This document shows positions 27,428 through 36,433 of a stretch of 62,814 nt of DNA, one piece after another. The stretch is taken from NCBI GenBank assembly GCA_030684695.1, contig JAUXXX010000126.1:1-62814 (forward strand), in the 5' to 3' direction. The translations under genes and the position numbers were made by a program. How positions within the stretch are numbered: position 1 is the first letter of the stretch; every line of letters starts with the position of its first letter. The stretch is from a bacterium (GTDB lineage: Bacteria > Bacillota_I > Bacilli_A > Izemoplasmatales > Hujiaoplasmataceae). The notes under the pieces were generated by a model, which searched no databases, was not told the origin of the DNA, and worked only from the letters and a program-made list of their open reading frames with translations.

Positions 27428-29485
27428 ATGAAATTCATCCAAAAATCGCTCCTTGTATTCGTTATAGCATTAATCGCTTTCGCTTCGTTTTCAAGTTTAC
27501 GTGTCGTTGAAGCGACATCTTCAACATCTTATACCTACGCACTAGACGATGAACAACGCTTTGTTCGGACACAAGATGCGTATTTGCCTGGACAAACAAT
27601 CACCTCTCTTGGGTTGAACAAACCAACCGATGTAGCAATTGATCATCTGAACAACATTGTTATTGCGGATTCAGGAAATGCACGCATTGTGATTTTTAAT
27701 CCACGTACAGGAAGTTCAAGAGAAATCCGCAATCCACAAATGTTAGGTCCAACAGGGGTATTTGTGATTCAACAGTCTTCTGTATTCTTAGCTCAAGGGG
27801 ATATATTCGTAGCCGATCCAGCGGTGGGTAGAGTATTTCATTTTGCTTACGATGGAACACTTAAGAACACGTTTGGAAAACCAACGGCTCCGCTCTATGA
27901 GACATTGCAATTTCAACCGGAAAAAATAGCGGTGGATCAAGTGGGTACGATGTACATTGTATCCAAAGGGTCCAGTGACGGGATTGTGCAACTTTCTTCT
28001 CAAGGGGAGTTCCAAAACTTTTTCGCTTCCAACCGTGTCCAACTGTCGTTGATGGAGCAATTCCAACAGTTCATCTACACCGATGAACAATTAACCAACT
28101 TAGGATTAAATCTGACTCCGCCGATCTTTACTTCCATATTTATCGACCATACCGGAATTGTGTATTCGAGTTCATCTGGACGTCGAGTAGACAACATCAA
28201 AAAGCATAATACACAAGGAAATAACATGTTGGTAGATATCTTCGTTGCTTCCACTCGATTATCAGACATTACAGTTGATCGAAACGGAATCATTTACAGT
28301 GCGGACCAAAATGGCTTTATTGATGTTTATACCAACGACGGAGAGTTCATTTACACATTCGGTTCGATTTCTGATGTCGATGTGGCAGGGTTTTTCAAAA
28401 CCCTTTCGGGATTGGTTGTAGATATCGATGGAAAAATTTGGACAGTCGACTCAGGAAAAAGTTATCTACAATCCTTTGTTCCTACCGAATATGCTCAAAC
28501 CATCTATCAAGCCATTATCAACTACAATGAAACCAGATACGAGCAATCCATTCAGTTATGGAAAAATGTGTTACGACTCAATCAATTATCGATTTTAGCT
28601 CACAATGGATTGGCTAAGAACTATTTACAAACCGAACAATACCAATTAGCAGCCTACCACTTTGAAATTGCAGGAAACCGCACCTTGTATTCCGAAGCAT
28701 TTTGGGAAATTCGCAATTTGTGGTTACAAGAAAACTTACTTGGAATCATTGGTTTTGGTGTTTTATTTAGTATTGCCTTTATTGTTCTAAGAGCCGTCGA
28801 GAAGAAATCAAAGTTCCTTGAACCAGTTCGTGTTGGATTGGCAAAAGTAAGCAACGTACGCGTGATTTCTGATGTGTTGTTCGTAAGACAAGTACATAAA
28901 AAACCAAGCGATACGTTTTATGCTCTTCGTAAAGGAAAGAGTGGTTCTTACTTAGGCGCTTTCATTTTACTTTTAATTACTTTCTTCAGTTATTTGTTCT
29001 ACATTGCTGGAAAAGGCTTTATCTTTCAAACACAGTCCCTGCGAAATCTGGATTTAGGATCCATCGTACTAGGATTTGTGCTATTGGTTGGTTTATTTGT
29101 ATTATGTAGCTACTTGATTACTTCCATTCAAGATGGAGAAGGTACCTTCGGAGAAATTTTCAAAGGGTTTAGCTATTCGACCTATCCATTCATCCTTGGA
29201 GCGGTGTTCTCAACACTTGCATCCTATATCGCTACGACCAATGAGTTGTTTTTGCTTAATTTCTTATTCTTTGCAGGATTAATCGGTAGTGTATTAATGA
29301 TTTTCTTGTCCATTTCAGAAATCCAAAATTACTCCTTCGGACAAACCGTTAAATCGATTTTATTTACCTTATTCTTTATCATTATTATTTTGTTGGTCAT
29401 TAGTTTTGTGCAAATGACCATTGGACAATTATTCTCATTCTTTGAAGAAATCATAAAGGAGGCGATTCGCAATGCTATCGGCTAA
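27428..29485 (+). CDS. NHL-repeat protein with C-terminal YIP1-type membrane domain
   Basis: A 685-residue protein. A signal peptide ending near 'VVEATSS' is followed by NHL-type beta-propeller repeats (about residues 45-350: 'LNKPTDVAIDHLNNIVIADSGN', 'FQPEKIAVDQVGTMYIVSKG', 'LSGLVVDIDGKIWTVDSG'). Then come a short TPR-like helical part (about 355-430: 'YEQSIQLWKNVLRLNQLSILAHNGLAKNY'), one membrane helix, and a five-helix YIP1-like domain to the end. I chose ATG 27428 rather than GTG 27419 because AGGGGG sits 8 bases before it. It is flanked by permeases, so a role as an accessory transporter or surface glycan-binding component is inferred. Its biochemical function is unknown to me. Confidence 0.75.
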   Translation: MKFIQKSLLVFVIALIAFASFSSLRVVEATSSTSYTYALDDEQRFVRTQDAYLPGQTITSLGLNKPTDVAIDHLNNIVIADSGNARIVIFNPRTGSSREIRNPQMLGPTGVFVIQQSSVFLAQGDIFVADPAVGRVFHFAYDGTLKNTFGKPTAPLYETLQFQPEKIAVDQVGTMYIVSKGSSDGIVQLSSQGEFQNFFASNRVQLSLMEQFQQFIYTDEQLTNLGLNLTPPIFTSIFIDHTGIVYSSSSGRRVDNIKKHNTQGNNMLVDIFVASTRLSDITVDRNGIIYSADQNGFIDVYTNDGEFIYTFGSISDVDVAGFFKTLSGLVVDIDGKIWTVDSGKSYLQSFVPTEYAQTIYQAIINYNETRYEQSIQLWKNVLRLNQLSILAHNGLAKNYLQTEQYQLAAYHFEIAGNRTLYSEAFWEIRNLWLQENLLGIIGFGVLFSIAFIVLRAVEKKSKFLEPVRVGLAKVSNVRVISDVLFVRQVHKKPSDTFYALRKGKSGSYLGAFILLLITFFSYLFYIAGKGFIFQTQSLRNLDLGSIVLGFVLLVGLFVLCSYLITSIQDGEGTFGEIFKGFSYSTYPFILGAVFSTLASYIATTNELFLLNFLFFAGLIGSVLMIFLSISEIQNYSFGQTVKSILFTLFFIIIILLVISFVQMTIGQLFSFFEEIIKEAIRNAIG

Positions 29486-31961
29486 GAAGTATTTGATTCT
29501 ATTTGCATTATTGCTAGTGATGACTCCTTTGGCTTTAAAAGCTGCCTTTGTTAGTACTCCTCGTGATACCCAGCCCAATCCGCTTGAACTTACGGACTTA
29601 CCATTAGAAAGTTCCACCCCCACAGGATTTGTTAAATTAGGGGGAGGAGAAGAGTTTGGACCATTTACTTTTTACTGGAAAGAAAGTCTGGATATTCTTG
29701 CAATTTATGATTCCAGAAATGGTTATTTATGGAAAAGCGGACTCGATGTCAATCCAGATGTAACGAGTGCAACACAAACTACGTTGTGTGAAACCGATAA
29801 ACGAAGATATAACGCTGGTAGTATTACGTTTCAACAGTTTAAGGATCGATGCGAAAAAGACATCGATACGATTACTGGAACGACCACTGGTCCATTGCAA
29901 GCCAACTCACTTCTCTATTTTGAGTACTTTTCGAAAGGTGGAAGCGATTTTGTCTTTGCGACCAATACGGTACACAGTAGTTACCGCAAAACCATCCTTT
30001 ATACCGTGAGTTCACGGTTACAAATGGTAGTGGATACACCCAATCATTATCAGTTTACAGTCAAAGCAAGTCGTCTCGGAGCCGGACAAGATTTGGATTT
30101 GGACATCATTGCTGATCTTTACTTATCCGATGAAGGATTTCAAATTGATATATTATCTGAGAATATTACAGGAACAGCCAAACCATTTTTATCCTCCATT
30201 GGGGTTGCTCGTTATTTAGGCGCAGTGGGTGGTGTAGACAATAAGTTTACTGTTTCAGAAAAAACAGCAGAAGTCGAAGGCAATTATACCATTCAACCCG
30301 CTCAAAGACCGATGATCGGGGGATATTCCTTCGTTCCAGATGGCTCAGGAGCGTTGATTCGTTTCCAAAATAATTCTGTGAGTTTATCGGCGTATCGAGC
30401 ATATGTATATGGAGACGATCCGTCGCAATCAGAACAAAACTATCAACGGATTGTCGGAACATTCGTACCGTTTAAAACCGCATCCATTCCTGTGTTTGGA
30501 ATGGCTCATGGAAACAACCAAGCGGCTTATGTTGCATATGCGACTTCAGGAGCAGAGTTCTTAGATATCATTTCTGTTCCAGAAGAAAACACCTATAAAT
30601 ACAATTCCACTCATGCACGATTCAACTATAATTTCCGCTATAACAAACTATTTACTTTAGATGGTGATAATCCAGTTCCATCCATCTATCCCACACTCAA
30701 TCAATTTGATGTCTCCATCAAATATGATTTCTTAGCGGGAGATGGAAGTTTTGATGGCTTTCCTGCTAACTATGTCGGGATGGCATTAAAATATCGTCAA
30801 CACTTAATCAACGAAGGTGTGATCAAGCCCTTAGATACCGTAAAAGAAGACATTGGCATTCGTTTGGACTTCTTAATGGCGGACAGTGAAAGTTCCATTG
30901 TTGGTTATCAAACGAAAGTTGCCACCACTATAAATGATGTGGCGAACATCTTAGATTCCATCCTTGCCAAAGGAATTACCAATGTTTCGAGTGGACTTTT
31001 GGGATGGGGAAGTGGTGGATTAACGTTAGGAAACCCCTCCAAAACAGCGTTTGACTCTAGCATTGGATCAAAATCAGCCTACACGAATATCATTAAATCA
31101 TTTTCTGATCGTGGCGTTGACATCTCATTTTCACAAGATTATTACCGCATTAACGAAGAGCAAATCAATTTACTTCGAAACGCAGCCAAGCATCCCGCAG
31201 GATGGTATGCACGAGTAAGAACTTTTGAAGATCCGATTAGTGTGTTTTACTTCTCACGTCCGATTAAAGCGGTCGAATGGCTCAATCATCAAACCAATGT
31301 CTTTGGTTCCATGGGAGTGGATTCCTATACAATTCAAGGTATTACCAATCGGTTGATTAGTGATTATACGACGGAACAAGGAAGCAGAACACAAGCCATT
31401 GATTTATTTACCCAAGCATTTGAACAGTTGTCTTCCAAAGGCAAAATCAATGCAGTAAAACCAAATCTGTATTTGTTCCCATATGTGGATCGATATTTAC
31501 AAATGGATGTCTACAACTCTCAATACTTAATCATGACTGATACCGTTCCATTCTTGCAAATTTTGCTACACAACACGATGGAGCTTTACGCTATTTATTC
31601 GAACTTCTCCTTCTACACGCAATCCGATGTATTGAGAATGATTGATTATAATGTCTTCCCATCGTTTGTTTTGACAGAAAAACCATCCTATGTACTCACC
31701 CATTCCAATTCAAGCAACTTCTATTCCACGGAATATACGTTATACGAAGAGTTAATAGAAGCAGTGTACAATCAAGTCAATGGGGTATTAAGAAACACGT
31801 TAGGACAACAATGGATCAATCGAGAAATTCTACAAGTTGGAGTCGTGAAAAATACGTACTCCAATGGAGATGAAGTCTTGATTAACTATACCGACGTAAA
31901 TTACTTGTACAAAGGGCAAATCGTCTTGGCTCAATCTGCTCGCTTCTTTGGAGGTGAGTAA
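29472..31961 (+). CDS. DUF5696-like secreted protein, possible glycoside-hydrolase fold
   Basis: An 829-residue protein with an N-terminal signal peptide or anchor ('YLILFALLLVMTPLALKAAF'). The N-terminal half is beta-rich ('YDSRNGYLWKSGLDVNPDV', 'MIGGYSFVPDGSGALIRFQNN'). The C-terminal half looks like a TIM barrel ('GLLGWGSGGLTLGNP', 'DRGVDISFSQDYYRI', 'AVKPNLYLFPYVDRYLQM'). I recognise it as the DUF5696 type found beside this kind of sugar transporter in Bacillota; no activity is established that I know of. AAAGGAGG precedes the ATG, and the gene overlaps the previous one by 14 bases. It might be an extracellular glycosidase or a glycan-binding part of the import complex; both are inference. 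Confidence 0.7.
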   Translation: MLSAKKYLILFALLLVMTPLALKAAFVSTPRDTQPNPLELTDLPLESSTPTGFVKLGGGEEFGPFTFYWKESLDILAIYDSRNGYLWKSGLDVNPDVTSATQTTLCETDKRRYNAGSITFQQFKDRCEKDIDTITGTTTGPLQANSLLYFEYFSKGGSDFVFATNTVHSSYRKTILYTVSSRLQMVVDTPNHYQFTVKASRLGAGQDLDLDIIADLYLSDEGFQIDILSENITGTAKPFLSSIGVARYLGAVGGVDNKFTVSEKTAEVEGNYTIQPAQRPMIGGYSFVPDGSGALIRFQNNSVSLSAYRAYVYGDDPSQSEQNYQRIVGTFVPFKTASIPVFGMAHGNNQAAYVAYATSGAEFLDIISVPEENTYKYNSTHARFNYNFRYNKLFTLDGDNPVPSIYPTLNQFDVSIKYDFLAGDGSFDGFPANYVGMALKYRQHLINEGVIKPLDTVKEDIGIRLDFLMADSESSIVGYQTKVATTINDVANILDSILAKGITNVSSGLLGWGSGGLTLGNPSKTAFDSSIGSKSAYTNIIKSFSDRGVDISFSQDYYRINEEQINLLRNAAKHPAGWYARVRTFEDPISVFYFSRPIKAVEWLNHQTNVFGSMGVDSYTIQGITNRLISDYTTEQGSRTQAIDLFTQAFEQLSSKGKINAVKPNLYLFPYVDRYLQMDVYNSQYLIMTDTVPFLQILLHNTMELYAIYSNFSFYTQSDVLRMIDYNVFPSFVLTEKPSYVLTHSNSSNFYSTEYTLYEELIEAVYNQVNGVLRNTLGQQWINREILQVGVVKNTYSNGDEVLINYTDVNYLYKGQIVLAQSARFFGGE

Positions 31962-31962
31962 G

Positions 31963-32940
31963 ATGGCAAAAAATAAAACCTTAACAAAAATTACAGAAAC
32001 AAAATCCATGGAAAACCAAAATGCCATTGCTTATTTGTTTATTTTGCCTTGGCTCATCGGATTCTTAGTGTTTGTGGTTTACCCATTCTTCATGACCATT
32101 TACAATACATTCTTCCAAATTAGTAGTGAAGCCAATACGTTGGTCTACACCTTTAATTTGATGATAAATGGTGGCAATTATGGAACTGCCTTCCGAAATG
32201 TGGTCTTTTTCCCACAATTACTTGATTTTATTGTCATGGAAATCACTTATGTACCCACGATTATTGTCGTTGCCTTTGTCTTAGCCTTATTACTGAATAC
32301 GGGGGTCAAAGGACAATCACTATTCCGCGTCATTTTCTTCTTTCCTGTCATCATTATGAGTGGACCGGTTTCTGGTATTTTGCGCTACAACGGTGCAGGA
32401 AGTATCTTTGATTATGCGGATAACATCATTTTCAAAATGATTTTATCCTACAGTCCAGGATTAGCACGATCGTTATCAGGATTGTTTGAAAACTTCACGA
32501 TGGTACTGTGGTTTACTGGGATTCCAATCATCTTATTCATCAATGCTTTACAAAAAATCAATCCCAATCTCTATGAAGCTGCCAAGATTGATGGAGCGAA
32601 TAGTTGGCAAATTTTATGGAAAATCAAAGTTCCGATCGTTCGTTCAACGGCGTTTTTGTCCGCTGTGTTTGTGATTATCCAACTAGGAACCTACGCACTC
32701 AATCCTGTCTATGGCACGATTCAAGGCACGATTTATTCCAGAGGAGCAGGGATTGGACTCGCTTCCACGTTTGCGTTTATTTATTCTTTAGTGGTATTTA
32801 TCTTGGTAGGAGTTGCCTATTTGTTACTTGGTAAACCGGAAAAAACCAAACAAATTAAACTTTCAAGCATTCAAGAAAAATCGATGCAAGAAGTGGCTAA
32901 AAAACGGCTCGCTCAAGCAAATAAGGGGGCGACTTTATGA
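31963..32940 (+). CDS. ABC sugar permease, MalF type (pair 2)
   Basis: Inner-membrane permease of 325 residues with about six helices. The EAA loop 'NLYEAAKIDGANSWQILWK' is followed by 'IKVPIVRS'. The start is ATG 31963 rather than TTG 31948, because GGAGGTGA lies 5 bases before it, right at the DUF5696 gene stop. Opening block 'AYLFILPWLIGFLVFVVYPF' is typical. A charged C-terminal tail follows the last helix. It overlaps the next permease gene by 4 bases (ATGA). Confidence 0.92.
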   Translation: MAKNKTLTKITETKSMENQNAIAYLFILPWLIGFLVFVVYPFFMTIYNTFFQISSEANTLVYTFNLMINGGNYGTAFRNVVFFPQLLDFIVMEITYVPTIIVVAFVLALLLNTGVKGQSLFRVIFFFPVIIMSGPVSGILRYNGAGSIFDYADNIIFKMILSYSPGLARSLSGLFENFTMVLWFTGIPIILFINALQKINPNLYEAAKIDGANSWQILWKIKVPIVRSTAFLSAVFVIIQLGTYALNPVYGTIQGTIYSRGAGIGLASTFAFIYSLVVFILVGVAYLLLGKPEKTKQIKLSSIQEKSMQEVAKKRLAQANKGATL

Positions 32941-33941
32941 AACACTTACTCCTAAAGCTTTCGCAAATTCAAGGAAACATTCAAGCATTCTTTTCACGAG
33001 TAAAAGAGTACTACCGTATTCGCAAAAACAAAATTCATTCCATCATTGCAAAAATTGCCATTTATACATTCTTAGTCACCATTTCATATGTATTTCTATA
33101 TCCAGTGTTGAGAATGATTTCAATCTCTTTCATGACATCGGCAGATTTGGTCAACCCAGAAGTAATCTGGCTGCCCAAAAACATTCAATTTGGTAATTAT
33201 GACGTGGCGTGGAGAGTTTTAAACGGAAGCAAATCACTTCTAAACTCCATCCAATACTCCACCATCATGGCAGTCTTCCAAACGATTGTATCTGCATTGA
33301 CAGGCTTTGCATTTGCACGTTATGAATTCAAAGGAAAGAAGTTTCTTTATGCTATTTTATTGTTTTCGTTTATCATTCCGATTCCGATTTTGTTAATCAC
33401 ACAATACAACATGTTTAATACCTTTTACCAATCGATTGGACATACTGGTTTAGGAAAAGGATTGAACACCTTTGATTCGCAAATGATTATGGCTTTCTTT
33501 GGCCAAGGAGTTAATTCGGCTATTTTAATCTTAATCTTTACGAACTTCTTTAAAATGATCCCATCAGATTTGTATGAAGCAGGGAAAATTGATGGAGCGA
33601 ATCCCCTTCAATTGTTCTGGCATATTACCATAAAACTAAGCTTATCCACGATTGTTGTGGTATTCTTGTTTTCCTTTGTATGGAACTGGAATGAGTCCTA
33701 TGTGACCAATTTCTTAGTCGGAGATGGTGTGCAATTGTTTACCAACCAACTCGGTAAGTTTGATTCCTTATTTTCTAGTAGAGCACCCGAATCTCCTTAT
33801 GCGGGAACCGGCGTTCAATTGGTGGAATCCTATAAAATGGCCGCAACTACGGTATCCATTCTTCCTTTATTAGTCATCTATTTCGTGGGACAAAAATCAT
33901 TTGTTCAAGGAATTGAAAAGACTGGAATTACAGGAGAGTAG
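32937..33941 (+). CDS. ABC sugar permease, MalG type (pair 2)
   Basis: Inner-membrane permease of 334 residues, with a longer cytoplasmic N-terminus (about 40 residues) than the pair-1 MalG protein. The EAA loop is 'DLYEAGKIDGANPLQLFWH', with the second Ala replaced by Gly. 'MISISFMTSADLVNPEVIWLPKNIQFGNY' is a typical first-loop block. AGGGGG precedes the ATG. It partners with the previous gene product, making this operon unusual in encoding two complete permease pairs. Confidence 0.92.
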   Translation: MKHLLLKLSQIQGNIQAFFSRVKEYYRIRKNKIHSIIAKIAIYTFLVTISYVFLYPVLRMISISFMTSADLVNPEVIWLPKNIQFGNYDVAWRVLNGSKSLLNSIQYSTIMAVFQTIVSALTGFAFARYEFKGKKFLYAILLFSFIIPIPILLITQYNMFNTFYQSIGHTGLGKGLNTFDSQMIMAFFGQGVNSAILILIFTNFFKMIPSDLYEAGKIDGANPLQLFWHITIKLSLSTIVVVFLFSFVWNWNESYVTNFLVGDGVQLFTNQLGKFDSLFSSRAPESPYAGTGVQLVESYKMAATTVSILPLLVIYFVGQKSFVQGIEKTGITGE

Positions 33942-33943
33942 AC

Positions 33944-35002
33944 ATGAATAAAATCTTAGTTCTGTACATCCTCGCTTTTACCCTATTTTTAGGCGCGTGT
34001 ACTTCAACCCTGACTCAATCCACACTACTGACCACGGAGCCGACTACCACGTCGGCTTCTTCTGTGGATACTACATTTACTTCATCCACGACGGCTTCAC
34101 CGACTACCTGGACCACTTCCACATCCTTTACAACAACAAACACCACCACATCCTTTACAACAGCAAACACTACCACTTCGCTATTGCCCACAACGACGAC
34201 TCGTTTGTGTAAAGCAACGAATTATGATTATGATATTAATGCACTGAACTATGAATTGGTATGGTTTGATGAGTTCAATTCTTTGACAGCGACTCAACCT
34301 TCGATAATTAAGTGGCGATATCAAACCGGAGGAGGAGGTTGGGGAAATGAAGAACTGCAGTTTTACACCGATCCATCAATCAATAGTAATCATACCAACG
34401 CACAAGTCGGCAATGGATTTTTAACCATTACCGCTAAAAAAGAAACTATTGGGACAAATCTTTATACCTCTGCTCGGATGAACTCAAATGCATCTTGGTT
34501 GTATGGCAGAATTGATGTTCGTGCCAAACTTCCTCAAGGAGCCGGAACATGGCCTGCTATTTGGATGATGCCTCAACATTCTGCTTATGGCTCATGGCCA
34601 AACAGTGGAGAGATTGACATTATGGAACACGTTGGCACCAACATGAATCGTGTCCATTTCTCCATTCATTCCCAAGCGTACAATCATAAAATAGGGACTC
34701 AAAAAACATATGTAACGACCGTTCCTAATGTTAGTACGGAGTTTCATCTGTATTCCGTTGAATGGCTTCCAGACCAAATACGTTTCTTTGTGGATAATGT
34801 GTTATATTGGACGTATCGACCTACGAACTTTGTCTCATGTCCCACAGAGGAACAATGGCCATTTGACCGGCCATTCTATTTGATATTAAATGTAGCGATT
34901 GGTGGATGGGGCGGAACTCCTTATGCCAACTTCGTACAAGAAACGATGACGATTGATTATGTTCGTGTCTATCAGTCACCTGTTATTACGGCAATTTCGT
35001 AA
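33944..35002 (+). CDS. Surface lipoprotein GH16 beta-1,3-glucanase
   Basis: A 352-residue lipoprotein. The lipobox is 'LFLGAC' (Cys near residue 20), followed by about 65 residues of Thr/Ser linker. The GH16 domain from about residue 95 carries nucleophile E223 and acid/base E228 in 'GEIDIMEHV'. 'GAGTWPAIWMMP', 'RVHFSIHSQAYNH' and 'PFYLILNVAIGGWGG' match laminarinases. It is the extracellular counterpart of the cytoplasmic GH16 at 11131 and probably makes the oligosaccharides that the adjacent transporter takes up. It is the last gene of the transporter operon, 3 bases after the permease stop. No clear terminator follows, so some read-through into the VTC gene is possible. Confidence 0.92.
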   Translation: MNKILVLYILAFTLFLGACTSTLTQSTLLTTEPTTTSASSVDTTFTSSTTASPTTWTTSTSFTTTNTTTSFTTANTTTSLLPTTTTRLCKATNYDYDINALNYELVWFDEFNSLTATQPSIIKWRYQTGGGGWGNEELQFYTDPSINSNHTNAQVGNGFLTITAKKETIGTNLYTSARMNSNASWLYGRIDVRAKLPQGAGTWPAIWMMPQHSAYGSWPNSGEIDIMEHVGTNMNRVHFSIHSQAYNHKIGTQKTYVTTVPNVSTEFHLYSVEWLPDQIRFFVDNVLYWTYRPTNFVSCPTEEQWPFDRPFYLILNVAIGGWGGTPYANFVQETMTIDYVRVYQSPVITAIS

Positions 35003-35064
35003 CAGCATACACAATCACAAAAGATGTGATATAATTATTTTTACAATTGAAAGTGAGGATGTGT

Positions 35065-35739
35065 ATGGAACTGACCCGAGCGGAATATAAGTTCTTGATA
35101 ACGTATGATGATTATATCAAACTCAAATTTCAGTTATCACACATAATGACGTTGGATGCTCACGCAGACACTTCATCATCGGATTATCATTTAACTAGCA
35201 TTTACTATGATGATTTGATGGATACCCATCTTTTTGAAAAATCGGATGGACTAGAATATCACCAGAAGTATCGAGTACGTTTTTATTCAACTGGGGATAC
35301 TAGATTAGAGTATAAAACCAAAATCGGTAATATGACATCCAAACGAAGCTTGTGGTTATCCAATGAATTAACCAAAGCCATTTTAGAACGAGATTACGAG
35401 ATTTTGTATCGTCATCTCGATCAAGAGTTGATTGAAAACATCGTGGTACGAATGAAACTAGATGATTTAAAACCAACTTTAATCATTGAATACGATCGGG
35501 AAGCCTTTGTTTATCCACAAGGAGATGTGAGAATTACCTTTGATAAAGCCTTGACTGCGAGAAGGTTTGATCAAGACATCGCTTATGAACGCAAATTGTA
35601 TGAACCAAAATACATGATTCTTGAAGTAAAGTACACAGGCCTATTACCAGATTTTATTCGGTCCATTGTATTCTTTAAAAATTTTCAACCGGTATCATTT
35701 TCTAAGTATTATACTGGTTGGTTAACAACGATTTACTAG
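35065..35739 (+). CDS. VTC-domain protein, polyphosphate-polymerase-like
   Basis: A 224-residue soluble protein of the VTC/CYTH-like tunnel-fold family. The start opens 'MELTRAEYKFLI'. Then come 'LTSIYYDDLMDTHLFEKSDGLEYHQKYRVR' (about residues 40-69), 'TRLEYKTKIG', 'PTLIIEYDREAFV', 'DVRITFDKALTARR' and 'YMILEVKYTGLLP', the conserved charged strands of the tunnel. I chose ATG 35065 because GTGAGG lies 6 bases before it; the frame is open back to TTG 35047. In eukaryotes VTC4 makes polyphosphate. The bacterial relatives next to DUF4956 have no settled role that I know of. TATAAT at 35030-35035 may be a -10 box, but its -35 partner is poor. Confidence 0.83.
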   Translation: MELTRAEYKFLITYDDYIKLKFQLSHIMTLDAHADTSSSDYHLTSIYYDDLMDTHLFEKSDGLEYHQKYRVRFYSTGDTRLEYKTKIGNMTSKRSLWLSNELTKAILERDYEILYRHLDQELIENIVVRMKLDDLKPTLIIEYDREAFVYPQGDVRITFDKALTARRFDQDIAYERKLYEPKYMILEVKYTGLLPDFIRSIVFFKNFQPVSFSKYYTGWLTTIY

Positions 35740-35751
35740 TGGAGGTATCAC

Positions 35752-36429
35752 ATGATTTCATTAATGACGACAATCTCAGATTTATTAGCACAACTCGATA
35801 CATTGATTCTTACTCCTCTAGAAATTGTCCTAAACTTATTGATTACTCTATTGTTATCGCTTTGGACCTTATTTGTCTATAAAAAAAGTTATCAAACAAC
35901 GGTGTATAATAAGTCGTTTGCGATGACAATTCCAATTTCAGCATTGGTCACAACCATGGTGATTATGGCGGTTTCTTCCAATGTCATCTTAAGTCTTGGA
36001 ATGGTTGGGGCATTATCGATTGTGCGTTTCCGTACCGCCATTAAAAACCCACTCGATACCATCTACATGTTTTGGGCAATTGGGATTGGAATCACAGTGG
36101 GGGCCAACTCCAGTGTCTTAGCAGTGATTGGTTCTATTGTCATTGGATTAGCAATTTTATTTATCCAAGGGCTTGAATTGTTTACAACACCTTACATTCT
36201 TATCATCAAAATGACGACGGAAACTCAAGAAGATGTCTTGTTTGATACCATCAAAAAAATCTATCCAAAATTTCAAGTACGGAATAAGTCGATTACGTTA
36301 GAATCCTCCGAATATACCTTTGAGCTTCGTGGTAACCGTGAGTTATCTCAACAAATTACACCTCTAAAGAGCATTCCTGGGGTTCAAAGCGTGATGCTCT
36401 TAAGTTATCGTAGCGATTACGTGGTCTAG
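35752..36429 (+). CDS. DUF4956 membrane protein
   Basis: A 225-residue protein with about four membrane helices in the first 140 residues and a small soluble C-terminal domain. The conserved loop 'SLGMVGALSIVRFRTAIKNPLDTIYMFWAIGIGI' (near residues 82-115) identifies the DUF4956 family. GGAGGT precedes the ATG, 12 bases after the VTC gene. VTC and DUF4956 genes are a known neighbour pair in Bacillota, often with CotH; no CotH gene is seen here. The two probably work together at the membrane, but the function is not known. Confidence 0.85.
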   Translation: MISLMTTISDLLAQLDTLILTPLEIVLNLLITLLLSLWTLFVYKKSYQTTVYNKSFAMTIPISALVTTMVIMAVSSNVILSLGMVGALSIVRFRTAIKNPLDTIYMFWAIGIGITVGANSSVLAVIGSIVIGLAILFIQGLELFTTPYILIIKMTTETQEDVLFDTIKKIYPKFQVRNKSITLESSEYTFELRGNRELSQQITPLKSIPGVQSVMLLSYRSDYVV

Positions 36430-36433
36430 AGAA

